Assembly (NCBI RefSeq): GCF_003217155.1
Contig: NZ_QJSU01000006.1
Coordinates: 62,001-126,000, forward strand
Length of the DNA: 64,000 nucleotides
Source: Psychrobacter fozii
Lineage (GTDB): Bacteria; Pseudomonadota; Gammaproteobacteria; Pseudomonadales; Moraxellaceae
Direction of reading: 5' to 3'
Shown here piece by piece: positions 17,388 to 26,632 of this stretch. The stretch's first letter is position 1. Each line of letters starts with the position of its first letter. The notes beneath the pieces are model-generated. The model did not search any database. It was not told where the DNA came from and worked only from the letters and a program-made list of their open reading frames with translations. Both the position numbers and the translations under genes were made by a program.

Positions 17388-20300
17388 ATGACAGACTTTA
17401 TCGACCCAACCAATAGCATTGACTCGTCTACACAACCGAATTTATTTGATGAATACTCAGATGGGCTGACTTTATCTGCTGTGCCTGAACGTAAAAATGA
17501 TGTCATACCGGCAGTTGATGTTGATCTAACGGGTAAACACCTGATTGAAGCCTCAGCGGGCACGGGCAAAACTTGGACGCTGACAGGTATTGTGCTGCGC
17601 CTACTGATTGAAGCGAGACGTGCGCCAGAGCAAATCATAGCCACGACTTTTACTCGAGCTGCCGCTGCCGAAATGCGTCAGCGTATCCATGATCGTTTGG
17701 TAGATTTTTATCAGCTATTACAATGGGTCAATAGCCTAAGTGCTGATACTAGCAACAAAGAGAGTCTCTATCCCAATATACTACAAGTCATGCCTGAGGG
17801 TAATAAAGACGCACAAGCAGGCAATGATTCAGACGTAGACGCAAACATTGAAACAGATATTAACGAGTTAAATCAAGACCTTGCTACTGATAAGCAAGCG
17901 GCGGCTGAGCAACGTAAACAAGCAAAGAAAGACCGCGAAGATTGGTTGGTTAATCAGGCCAAATATGTGCGCTTAGATGGCATTATGCAAGATCCTATTA
18001 ACTTGCATCTAGTCGGCTATTTGCTGGATCACGTGTACAGTTACCCAATGGCGGAAGCTATCAGGCGTACGGCACTGGTACTCACCACATTGGATAAGCT
18101 ATTTGTAGGCACGCTTGATAGCTTGGCGCAAAAATGGTTGACGGAGTACAGCAGCGAAACTGGTCACCAGCAGGGTATGGGGATTATTGAAGACAGCAGT
18201 ATTGAACAGGTGACTGACAGTATTATTCATGATGAGCTGCGTCAGTTTCAAAGCCGTTTGTATTATGAGCAGCCTAAACTTTACGCGCTAATGGATCAGC
18301 AAGGTAAGCTGACTGCAGTTAGCGATCATAAAAAATATGTGACGCGCTCGCTTAATTTTATCTCTGCGCCGATTGATGAGATAAGGCATGAGAAAAGCTT
18401 TGACTTTGAGGCATACGAAAAGCTAATCAATGAGTTTTCTCAGTTAGATTTAGCAGATATCCAGCCTTACTTAAATCCTGACTATAGAAAGTCTCAAGGG
18501 TTTCGTGGTGGTTCTAATTTAACCAAACAGTTTGATGCCATTATTGAAGTGCATCAAAAAATATCGGAGTATCAGCTGACATTTAATAGCTATTTAAATG
18601 AGAGCGAGAATAAGATTTTGACATCATTGCAAGATGCCAGATATCCAGATGAAGATGGCAAAATCAAGAACTTTAATAAGAATAAAGAAAAAGAGCATCA
18701 GACGCTTTTTGAACTAGAGAGCATTAGCAAGTTAATGGCTCTCTTAGACATGCTAGACAGTTTAAATCAGCATATATTGTTGGTCTTAGCCAATCTTAAC
18801 CGTCATATTGTGCTGGCTGTGCGTAATAGGCTGCCAGTCATTTTAGAAGAGCGTGGCGAGACGACTTTTAGTCTGCAAATGGTACGCTTAAACCAAGCAT
18901 TAACTGGTCGCCAAGGGGATAAGCTGGCGCGTTATATTCGTCATCATTACCCAGTGGCGTTGATTGATGAGTCGCAAGATATCAATGGCGAGCAAGCCAT
19001 TATGATTGAAAGCATTTATTTGCCAAAGAATAAGCGTAAACAGTCGGACAGTGACAAGCAGTCAACCACTAAGAAAGCCAATCATGAGTTTCTGTTATTG
19101 GTTGGCGATCCCAAGCAGGCTATTTATGGGTTTCGTGGTGGCGATGTGGCCAACTATAATTATATGAAAGCCCAGTTTGACAAGAGTACGCTTTGGACAC
19201 TTGATATCAATCGCCGTTCAAATGCCGGTGTGATTAACGCATTGAACTGCTGGTTTGGCATGGCTGATGCCACAACTGCTGAGAATCAGCTGTCGCAGTT
19301 GGGTACTGGGATTCATTACCAATATATCAAAGCAGCAAAACCGGAATATGAGCTGTCTTGGTTTAATGAGTCAAATAGTCTAGATGATGTACTGGTGACA
19401 GAGGTGCTTTCTGCTCAGCCCGTGAGCTTATTGCATCTGCCTTATGACAAGGACAAAGAGTTTGATTACGATGAACATGAAATAACAGCTCGCCATATAG
19501 CCACTTTGCTTAATAGTGGTCAGACACTTAAAGGTAAGCCGATTCAGCCGAGTGATATTGGGGTGCTAGCACGTGCCAAAAAAGATCTGAAAAGGGTCGA
19601 AGATGAGTTAGTAAAACTTAATGTACCGACCTTGACCACCAGTGATGTCAGTATCTTTGAGACTATTATGGCAGAAGATGTGGCAGCATTGCTGAGTGCC
19701 ATGCTATATCCGTATCGTCATGACATGATTAATCGAGTGTTGACCAGCCACCTATATGGACTGAGTATCAAAAATATCAAAGCCATGATGAGGGATCATG
19801 AGTCAGGCAATACCGAGGGTAGCAGTAAGCCAAGCGCCCATTCAAACAGTTCTAATTTGAAAAATCTCTCAACTAATGAAGCTACTGATACTAAAAAAAG
19901 CTATCAAGACTTTATTACCTATTTGAAAGAAGGTGCACAGCGTTGGCAGCACTTTGGCATATTATCGGCGCTACATTATTTATTAGATAAAAGCCCTGTG
20001 CAGCCGCAGGGCGTTTGGCAGGCCCTAGCTGCTCATCCAGAAGGCGATCGCCATATCATGGACTTGCGTCATGTAATGGACATTTTGGCGCAGTATGGTC
20101 TAGGTATGGGTGAGCATGAGCTACTGGCGTGGTTCAGGCAGCATATAGATGCAGCGCCTAATAGTGATTGGGCTAAGCAATATCCGCTACCGACAGAATC
20201 TGGCGTGCAACTGATGACCATTCATAAGTCAAAAGGGCTTGAGTTCCCTATTGTCTATGTATTGGGAATGGGTGACGCCAGTAGGAAGTCTGGGAATAAG

Positions 20301-21926
20301 GAAGACTATGGGCTATATCTATATAATGCGCAACAAGCGCCTTCAGCGCTAGTGCGGCAGTCGATAGAAGTACAGCAGTCGACTGATAATCAATCAACGG
20401 GTAATCAGCGCCGCTTCTCACCGTTGCAAGGCTCTGCCACGGTTGAGGGTTACTATACTGATATCGAAACACAAGAAGGTTTTGATGAGATAAGACGGCT
20501 TGGCTATGTGGCATTTACTCGGGCCAGTGAGCAGCTTTATGTTGTGCTACGAGATCCGAGTAACAAGACAGGGTTTGAGCTAAAGCCAGTGTTCTATTGG
20601 TTTGAATCGCCAGAAGCAAAATTTGAGCTACCAGATAGGCTCAAAGGCATCGTAGGCATGCTCAGAGGGCATAAGGTTAATGAGTTTTATGACAATAACT
20701 ACGTAAGCAATGATGCTAACTCAGCAGGTATAAATGACAATGTTCAACTGGCCGCCACCAAGTCAAATGCTCATAAGCCTACGACAGAGGCTATTGAATA
20801 CGCGCCCTTTGCAGAGGTGATGAAAACCAATTATTTTTATGGTTGGGCCAAGACTAGCTTTACCGCTTTGGCGCGTCAGCTAGATGAATCTACACAAGCA
20901 ATGGCGATAGTGGATGAGCGTATTGATGATGCGATAGACATTGATATGACAGAGTCGGCAGTTTCGAATATCCCTTTACTTAATAATGACGAGTCTCTCG
21001 AACAAGACGGTGAACTCAGTCCCAAGTCAGAAGATGATATCCGTTTTACCTTTGTAAAAGGTGCCAATGCCGGTACGTTTTTGCATGAGATATTTGAACA
21101 AATAGATTTTACTAATAAAGCTCAGTGGTCTCAGGTTATTGATAGAGCGATTAGTAGCTATCAGTTGCCGCTCATATATAGTAGTGCTGAACAACAGAGC
21201 CGCAGATCACAAGGTAAGAAACAAAGAAATAATGATGGGTTTGATCTTGAGTCAATAGATACAACGAAGCACGAGGCGTTAATCAATTGGATCGAAGAAG
21301 TGCTACATGCGCCATTATTATCTTCCAACCAACCTTTGATATCTCTTAATAAAGGTAAGCGATTTGCTGAGTTAGAGTTCAACATGGGGCTGTCAGAGAA
21401 TTTTAAAGCACAGGATATCAGTAAGATTTTTCAACAGTATTTACCTGATGAGACAGATAAACATGTCACTCTAGTGCCACAAAACAAAGCGCATCTGTAT
21501 CGTTATTTGCGTGGTGAGATTGACCTAGTGTATGAGCATGCTGGCAAGTATTACGTGGTCGATTATAAGAGTAATTTTTTAGGAAATAGCCTAAGCGATT
21601 ATAATGAAAATACACTAAAGAAAGCAATGTCCAAAGCAGGGTATTGGCTACAAGCAGCGATTTATCAAGTGGCATTACATCGGTTCCTTGCCATGAGAAT
21701 CAGTGATTATGTAGGTAATGAAGACAAATACTTAGGCGCTGTAGAGTATGTGTTTTTACGCGGTGTGTATGATCCGAATGCTAAAATCGCTGACACTATG
21801 TCTCAAGATAATAATAAGCCTAGCAGTAACAATTTAGAGAATCATAACTGCTATGGATTGGTCACTTGGGATATTCCTATCGACTTTATCAAAGGTTTAG
21901 ACGCACTATTTGGCCTGCCGGATTAA
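17388..21926 (+). CDS. recB: Exodeoxyribonuclease V subunit beta (RecB)
   Basis: This is the 3'-5' helicase and nuclease subunit of RecBCD. At 1512 residues it is longer than E. coli RecB (1180). An SF1/UvrD-type ATPase is shown by Walker A ASAGTGKTW near 55-62, TTFTRAAAAEMR (motif Ia), ALIDESQDINGEQ (Walker B), VGDPKQAIYGFRGGD (motif III) and MTIHKSKGLEFPIVYV (motif V). The C-terminal PD-(D/E)XK nuclease shows GTFLHEIFE, GEIDLVY near 1376 and VVDYKSN near 1390, so the catalytic Asp, Asp and Lys are kept. A charged insert of about 50 residues lies near 140-190. It is the middle gene of recC-recB-recD; the recD start is 74 bases downstream. Confidence 0.95.
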   Translation: MTDFIDPTNSIDSSTQPNLFDEYSDGLTLSAVPERKNDVIPAVDVDLTGKHLIEASAGTGKTWTLTGIVLRLLIEARRAPEQIIATTFTRAAAAEMRQRIHDRLVDFYQLLQWVNSLSADTSNKESLYPNILQVMPEGNKDAQAGNDSDVDANIETDINELNQDLATDKQAAAEQRKQAKKDREDWLVNQAKYVRLDGIMQDPINLHLVGYLLDHVYSYPMAEAIRRTALVLTTLDKLFVGTLDSLAQKWLTEYSSETGHQQGMGIIEDSSIEQVTDSIIHDELRQFQSRLYYEQPKLYALMDQQGKLTAVSDHKKYVTRSLNFISAPIDEIRHEKSFDFEAYEKLINEFSQLDLADIQPYLNPDYRKSQGFRGGSNLTKQFDAIIEVHQKISEYQLTFNSYLNESENKILTSLQDARYPDEDGKIKNFNKNKEKEHQTLFELESISKLMALLDMLDSLNQHILLVLANLNRHIVLAVRNRLPVILEERGETTFSLQMVRLNQALTGRQGDKLARYIRHHYPVALIDESQDINGEQAIMIESIYLPKNKRKQSDSDKQSTTKKANHEFLLLVGDPKQAIYGFRGGDVANYNYMKAQFDKSTLWTLDINRRSNAGVINALNCWFGMADATTAENQLSQLGTGIHYQYIKAAKPEYELSWFNESNSLDDVLVTEVLSAQPVSLLHLPYDKDKEFDYDEHEITARHIATLLNSGQTLKGKPIQPSDIGVLARAKKDLKRVEDELVKLNVPTLTTSDVSIFETIMAEDVAALLSAMLYPYRHDMINRVLTSHLYGLSIKNIKAMMRDHESGNTEGSSKPSAHSNSSNLKNLSTNEATDTKKSYQDFITYLKEGAQRWQHFGILSALHYLLDKSPVQPQGVWQALAAHPEGDRHIMDLRHVMDILAQYGLGMGEHELLAWFRQHIDAAPNSDWAKQYPLPTESGVQLMTIHKSKGLEFPIVYVLGMGDASRKSGNKEDYGLYLYNAQQAPSALVRQSIEVQQSTDNQSTGNQRRFSPLQGSATVEGYYTDIETQEGFDEIRRLGYVAFTRASEQLYVVLRDPSNKTGFELKPVFYWFESPEAKFELPDRLKGIVGMLRGHKVNEFYDNNYVSNDANSAGINDNVQLAATKSNAHKPTTEAIEYAPFAEVMKTNYFYGWAKTSFTALARQLDESTQAMAIVDERIDDAIDIDMTESAVSNIPLLNNDESLEQDGELSPKSEDDIRFTFVKGANAGTFLHEIFEQIDFTNKAQWSQVIDRAISSYQLPLIYSSAEQQSRRSQGKKQRNNDGFDLESIDTTKHEALINWIEEVLHAPLLSSNQPLISLNKGKRFAELEFNMGLSENFKAQDISKIFQQYLPDETDKHVTLVPQNKAHLYRYLRGEIDLVYEHAGKYYVVDYKSNFLGNSLSDYNENTLKKAMSKAGYWLQAAIYQVALHRFLAMRISDYVGNEDKYLGAVEYVFLRGVYDPNAKIADTMSQDNNKPSSNNLENHNCYGLVTWDIPIDFIKGLDALFGLPD

Positions 21927-22000
21927 TAAACTTTATATAACACTCAAATGGGCAAACATTGTTATAACATTTAATCAGATTAAAAAGAGACCAGCACACG

Positions 22001-24208
22001 ATGAGTAATAATAAGAACAAGAGCAAGTCAGCCATTAGCTTACAAGAGAGCTGGGCAAGTAATCTCAGTGATTATATTTTGCTGCGCCGTCAGCAAACAC
22101 ATGTAGCATATGACGCGGTAGATGCAAAGACGAATGATGAGAGTAAAAGAATCAATAAGTCGGAAAACAATGACTTATTTACTGCTCTATTCGTTATTTT
22201 AGCAGCTCATTTGGAAGAGGGTCACACCGTATTGACCATTGAGGTAGCCGATCACGAAACGCCGCTACAAGGGCAAATTAATGGTGAGTTGGTCGCACTA
22301 TATGCATGGCAGCAGAACCTACTAGAGATACTGGCAACACCTATCCTTGCGCTGATTGATACTCAGATAGACACCCAACCAAACGACGACGCTACAACGG
22401 AGACATCGCTATTTGTATTGCTAAATACTTTGTTTGGTCAGCGAGCTCAGCTATGGGCGCAGCTAGCACTCAGCAATCATGAAAAAGAGATGCTAGTCAA
22501 ACGGTTTGATGCAATAGCTACGTTATATCAGCGTTTGAAAAATAGTGACTCAGTTGCTTTTGTTCAGTCAATTCATGAGCATGCTTTATTTGCTAATGTT
22601 GATGCGAATACTGATAGTAATAATAAAAATAGCCTAAGTAAAAATAAACCTATCATATACCAAATGCAAAAAGTCGAAACAGATAATGAGACAAAAATAT
22701 CGCTCACCTTTTGGTTACACCGTGCTTGGCAAGCAGAGTTTAATTTAGCAAAAAATATCAACAATATCTTAAATCAGCAAGTAAGTCCTTTACAGATAGC
22801 AATACCTGAAAACCTTCATGAGCACCAAGTGAAGGCAATCAATGTCGCTAATAATAATGCGTTTAGTATTATTACTGGTGGCCCAGGGACAGGTAAAACC
22901 TACACCGTGGCTCAATTGGTCATTGCGCTGCAGCAAGCGACAGAGAGTGGGGGGGATGGGGCTGAGCATATTCGATTCAGTACGGACAGTGCCAGTTTGG
23001 CATTGGCAGCACCGACTGGTAAAGCCGCCCAGCGAATGCAAGAGTCTCTGCAGGCGGCTCTAGACGCGGCGAATGTAGAATTACAGTTGCAAGAGGCAAA
23101 AACCATTCATCGTCTGCTAGGTATCGGCCGAACAGGTAGACCTCGTTACAATGCGGATAATCCATTAGGTGAAGATATTATCATCGTTGATGAAGCGTCG
23201 ATGCTCGGGGTTGAGTTGGCCAATTATCTTGTGAGTGCGGTAAAACCAGGTGCAAGGCTGATACTATTAGGCGATGCGAACCAGTTAGCAGCGGTAGATG
23301 CAGGAGCTGTACTGGCTGATCTATGTCGTATTCCACTACTGAAATCCATTCATGCAGAGCTAACCGAAAGCCGGCGATTTAGCGCTGATTCAGGTATCGG
23401 CAAGCTGGCCTCGCAAATTAATAAAGTAGAGGTAGATACGCAAGCCATTTGGCAATTATTAAGACAGGATGACGCACTGAAATTTCAGTATGTAAACACG
23501 TTGCAAGCGGAATTTATATTAGATAATCAGATAAAAAATAGCCTAAGCAAAGAAGAAATTATTTCAAAAATATCCCAAAATTACCAATCATATGCAAATA
23601 AGATTAAAAATCTACTAGAAAATCCAATAGCAAAGTCCATGCCAGAATCAGTAAAAAGTACTATTTCTTCATTAATGGAAACATTTAATAAATTTAGAGT
23701 TTTAAGTGCTGGCCATAACGGTGAGTGGGGCGATCATTATATTAATAACTATCTCACCCAGTGGCATCTTGCTGAACTAAAACTACCATTGGGTCAAAAT
23801 ACATGGTTCCATGGTCGACCTGTTATGGTTTTACAAAATAACTATGAGCTTGGGCTATTTAATGGTGATATTGGTTTTTGCTTGCAGACCAGCAATGATA
23901 GAAGCCGACTAGAAGTGTTCTTTGAAAATAAGGCACAAGGTATTGCGGTCAATTTACTAAATGAAGAGGTGATTGCCACCGCATATGCGATGACCATTCA
24001 TAAATCACAAGGGTCTGAGTTTGATCATGTAGCGATTACTTTCGATAATAGTCATGCAAGATTACTGAGTAAAGAGCTTATCTATACAGCAGTGACCCGT
24101 GCTAAGACACAAGTGACCATTTATAGTACCAAGCAGGCTTTCGAACGTGCTGTCAAAACACCGACTGAACGCCATACAGGTTTGGCATTACAGTTTTCTA
24201 AGCTTTAA
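22001..24208 (+). CDS. recD: Exodeoxyribonuclease V subunit alpha (RecD)
   Basis: This is the 5'-3' SF1B helicase subunit of RecBCD. The 735 residues exceed E. coli RecD (608) through Asn/Asp-rich inserts. Visible motifs are Walker A TGGPGTGKTYT near 291-300, APTGKAAQRM (Ia), IIVDEASM (Walker B), LLGDANQLAAVDAGAVL (III) and AMTIHKSQGSEFDHV (V/VI region), followed by ELIYTAVTRAK. All key helicase residues look intact. With recC and recB upstream the complex is complete. Confidence 0.94.
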   Translation: MSNNKNKSKSAISLQESWASNLSDYILLRRQQTHVAYDAVDAKTNDESKRINKSENNDLFTALFVILAAHLEEGHTVLTIEVADHETPLQGQINGELVALYAWQQNLLEILATPILALIDTQIDTQPNDDATTETSLFVLLNTLFGQRAQLWAQLALSNHEKEMLVKRFDAIATLYQRLKNSDSVAFVQSIHEHALFANVDANTDSNNKNSLSKNKPIIYQMQKVETDNETKISLTFWLHRAWQAEFNLAKNINNILNQQVSPLQIAIPENLHEHQVKAINVANNNAFSIITGGPGTGKTYTVAQLVIALQQATESGGDGAEHIRFSTDSASLALAAPTGKAAQRMQESLQAALDAANVELQLQEAKTIHRLLGIGRTGRPRYNADNPLGEDIIIVDEASMLGVELANYLVSAVKPGARLILLGDANQLAAVDAGAVLADLCRIPLLKSIHAELTESRRFSADSGIGKLASQINKVEVDTQAIWQLLRQDDALKFQYVNTLQAEFILDNQIKNSLSKEEIISKISQNYQSYANKIKNLLENPIAKSMPESVKSTISSLMETFNKFRVLSAGHNGEWGDHYINNYLTQWHLAELKLPLGQNTWFHGRPVMVLQNNYELGLFNGDIGFCLQTSNDRSRLEVFFENKAQGIAVNLLNEEVIATAYAMTIHKSQGSEFDHVAITFDNSHARLLSKELIYTAVTRAKTQVTIYSTKQAFERAVKTPTERHTGLALQFSKL

Positions 24209-24261
24209 TAGATAAGTATTACAGGACATGAAAGTACAGGATATAAAAAAGGGGGTTAAAG

Positions 24262-24783
24262 TTGCATACCTTTGATAGTGTGCTAGATCATATCAATAAA
24301 ATCATTTATGAGCCTCACCAATTCATTGTATCCTCAATTAAACAGGAGGCACAAAACTCTGAATACGCAGCAGGATTATTTACCTTATCATCTCGATCGG
24401 CTATTAAAACAGCTAGAGGTAGAGTGGCTAAGCAAACACCGAATAAAGTAGGGCAGTTCGTTACTTTTTGGGAAAAGGACGCCAAAGGCATTAATCAACC
24501 TTTCCAATATGATCAGTCACCAGACTTGTTAGTAATCACGACATTTAAAGACAATCATACATTTGGGCAGTTTGTTTTTCCGAAGTATATCTTACTGAGA
24601 CATAATATCCTTCAATCTCATTCTACAAAAGGTAAGATGGGCATAAGGGTCTATCCTAGCTGGGAGAAGCCAACCAGTAATACTGCTGTAAAGACTCAGA
24701 CTTGGCAACTCGATTATTTCTTCACGGTTACGGATACAGGCGTACTACCAATAGAAAAAATACGGGCATTGTATATTGTATAG
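24262..24783 (+). CDS. mepB: MepB family protein
   Basis: This is a 173-residue cytoplasmic protein of the MepB family, first named from the Staphylococcus aureus mepRAB operon. Its function is unknown. Recognisable stretches are YAAGLFTLSSRSAIKTARGR, GQFVTFWEKD and LLVITTF followed by a FGQFVFPK motif, all family-typical. The start is TTG at 24262 and no upstream ATG is in frame. GGGGG at 24251-24255 could serve as the SD. It lies 53 bases after recD but has no known link to recombination. Confidence 0.8.
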   Translation: MHTFDSVLDHINKIIYEPHQFIVSSIKQEAQNSEYAAGLFTLSSRSAIKTARGRVAKQTPNKVGQFVTFWEKDAKGINQPFQYDQSPDLLVITTFKDNHTFGQFVFPKYILLRHNILQSHSTKGKMGIRVYPSWEKPTSNTAVKTQTWQLDYFFTVTDTGVLPIEKIRALYIV

Positions 24784-24825
24784 TCGGTGAACGACTAAAC
24801 CGCTACGGCGTTACCCATCCTTAGA

Positions 24826-24890
24826 TGTACTACTTGTACAATCTGCAGTCGGCTGCCTTGTACCCATTTTAGAGTGCTTTGACTATATGA
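24826..24890. repeat. Possible intergenic repeat related to 5345-5407
   Basis: See the partner at 5345-5407. The stretch includes the palindrome TTGTACAA (24834-24841) and ends in GACTATA. It lies between a gene end and a terminator. Confidence 0.3.
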
Positions 24891-24910
24891 GTTATAAAAT
24901 CTAAGCAATA

Positions 24911-24940
24911 AAAAAAGCATCCAATTTGGATGCTTTTTTA
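24911..24940. terminator. Bidirectional intrinsic terminator
   Basis: GCATCC (24917-24922) pairs with GGATGC (24928-24933), flanked by A6 and T6. It lies between the convergent mepB-like and hpt genes and can stop transcription from both sides. Confidence 0.9.
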
Positions 24941-24975
24941 GGACTTAAATGTTTTTAAGCAATTAAGACTAAGAG

Positions 24976-25539
24976 TTAAACTTTCTCTTCTTTGATAGCA
25001 TAGATACCTGGTAAGTGACGTAAGTAACCATGAAAATCCATACCACAGCCATAGACGTAACGGTCAGCGACATTGATACCAACAAAATCAACGTCAAACC
25101 CTTCAACTTTACGATCGTGCTCTTTGTTGAGCAAAACGCAAGATTCAAGTGATAAAGGCTTTTCTTTGCTTAATTCTTCGACGACTGTTTTTAAGGTAAT
25201 ACCTTCGTCAAAAATATCATCAATCAGTAATACGTGCTCACCCTCGATGCTAACATCAGGTTTGTATTTCCAATCTAACTCATTGGTACCTTCGTTATCG
25301 CGATAACGTGTCGCATGGATGTAATGCATGCGATGGTAAAAGGTTAGGTGAGTCAATAATTGACCCGCTGGGATAAGTCCGCCATTCATAACGACCATGA
25401 CGATTGGGTTTAGACCAGCATAATGCAGGTTAAGTTGAGCAGCAAGACGTTCGTAAGCAGCAGCAACTTCGATACTGCTGATAAGGCACTCTGAGTTGCG
25501 TAGTGTTTTTTCGATTTCTTGGTTACTGATTTGGGTCAT
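24976..25539 (-). CDS. hpt: Hypoxanthine-guanine phosphoribosyltransferase
   Basis: This purine salvage enzyme joins hypoxanthine or guanine with PRPP. The 187 residues carry the type I PRTase PRPP loop VLLIDDIFDEGIT (about 103-115), an N-terminal VVMNGGLIPAGQL loop (about 49-61) and the C-terminal FVGINVADRYVYGCGMD region that binds the base. SD GAAGG lies upstream of the ATG. It resembles the short Xanthomonas/Pseudomonas-type Hpt more than E. coli Gpt. It appears to be monocistronic. Confidence 0.92.
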   Translation of the reverse strand: MTQISNQEIEKTLRNSECLISSIEVAAAYERLAAQLNLHYAGLNPIVMVVMNGGLIPAGQLLTHLTFYHRMHYIHATRYRDNEGTNELDWKYKPDVSIEGEHVLLIDDIFDEGITLKTVVEELSKEKPLSLESCVLLNKEHDRKVEGFDVDFVGINVADRYVYGCGMDFHGYLRHLPGIYAIKEEKV

Positions 25540-25641
25540 CGGATGCGCCTTCGGTAAAAAGTGCCGCTTATTTTAGCAAATTTTAGTGAAATTTCCCAAT
25601 AGCATATGACTTTTGGGGCAAATTTAATCTAATACTTGGGC

Positions 25642-26310
25642 TTATTCTGATTTTTCTACGATAAAAGGGCGGTAGTAGTTGGCTAAACGGTTTAATGAAC
25701 TATCAGGTAAGTCTGGCAGTAGCTTATTCAGCGCCATACTCATACCTTTATCAATGGCGGCTTTAGCAACTGGCACTGATTTTCGTTTAATCATACCCAG
25801 CTTCAACGTTTCGGCATAACGACTAATAAAATGCGTTAATGTTTGGTCATTCATCGTTTCGAGTGCTGTTTTAAACGCTTTTACATCTACGTGATCAGGC
25901 GTAATAGCGGAAAACCCTTTATCGATCAGTTGACCATCTGCCTCAGATAGTTTGAAGCCTACTCGTGTTACCCCGTCATTATCAATAAAAGTCGCATGAT
26001 CTCTCAAAAAGTGAAAGCTAGGGAGTACTTCTTCATTGTTTTCTTTACCGAGTAAAATATTGAGCAGTGTATCTGCTGTTTTTTCAACGGTAATCACTAT
26101 CTTCTGCATAGAGGCTTTGCGTTCAGGATTTGGTGTAATCTCAACCAGTCCAACCAGTAGATTGTCGATCAAATCACGTGCCGTTTGATGGGTGAGTGCA
26201 TCGCGATAAGGGTAGTAGTCTACGGTCTCATTTGAAGCAACGACTTGTTCGGCTTCCTTCACCAATACTTTTAACTTATCTGAGGGTACGAATCCAAAAT
26301 AGTGCGCCAT
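25642..26310 (-). CDS. Hypothetical protein
   Basis: This is a 222-residue soluble protein, mostly helical and mixed in charge, without a signal peptide or TM. I do not recognise a domain. Notable stretches are YYPYRDALTHQTARDLIDNL near 37-56 and LPSFHFLRDHATFIDNDGVTRVGF near 95-120. It lies 102 bases upstream of hpt on the same strand and could be co-transcribed with it. TCCTT on the plus strand just beyond the start gives an AAGGA SD on the minus strand. Confidence 0.65.
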   Translation of the reverse strand: MAHYFGFVPSDKLKVLVKEAEQVVASNETVDYYPYRDALTHQTARDLIDNLLVGLVEITPNPERKASMQKIVITVEKTADTLLNILLGKENNEEVLPSFHFLRDHATFIDNDGVTRVGFKLSEADGQLIDKGFSAITPDHVDVKAFKTALETMNDQTLTHFISRYAETLKLGMIKRKSVPVAKAAIDKGMSMALNKLLPDLPDSSLNRLANYYRPFIVEKSE

Positions 26311-26632
26311 GATACTTCCTTTGTTCGCTGTTTTGATGATTGGCTAATGTTATCTTTTTCTTTATCATTAAATAAGTACTACTTTTACAGGATACTTGTC
26401 CAAACCTGTACCGAGTATTTACTCAAAATTTATCACAATACGTCTCATTTAGTGACTTTTTATAATTGTACAGTCTAGGTTTTTTAGCTAGTAATCATAT
26501 TAAAATATCGCTATTATTCTGCTACAACGGAGTGGGCTGCTCGCGGCACACTAATTTATCATATTTTAAATATTTTGATTTAAAAAGCTTGAACTCATAA
26601 GGCTATATGCCACTTGTCTAGGGAGAGATAAG
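26311..26632. other. Divergent promoter region upstream of cstA
   Basis: AT-rich and non-coding. A possible plus-strand promoter is TTGTAC near 26467 with a TA-rich -10 about 17 bases later. GGGAGAG directly precedes the cstA ATG as the SD. I see no convincing CRP palindrome. Confidence 0.35.
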
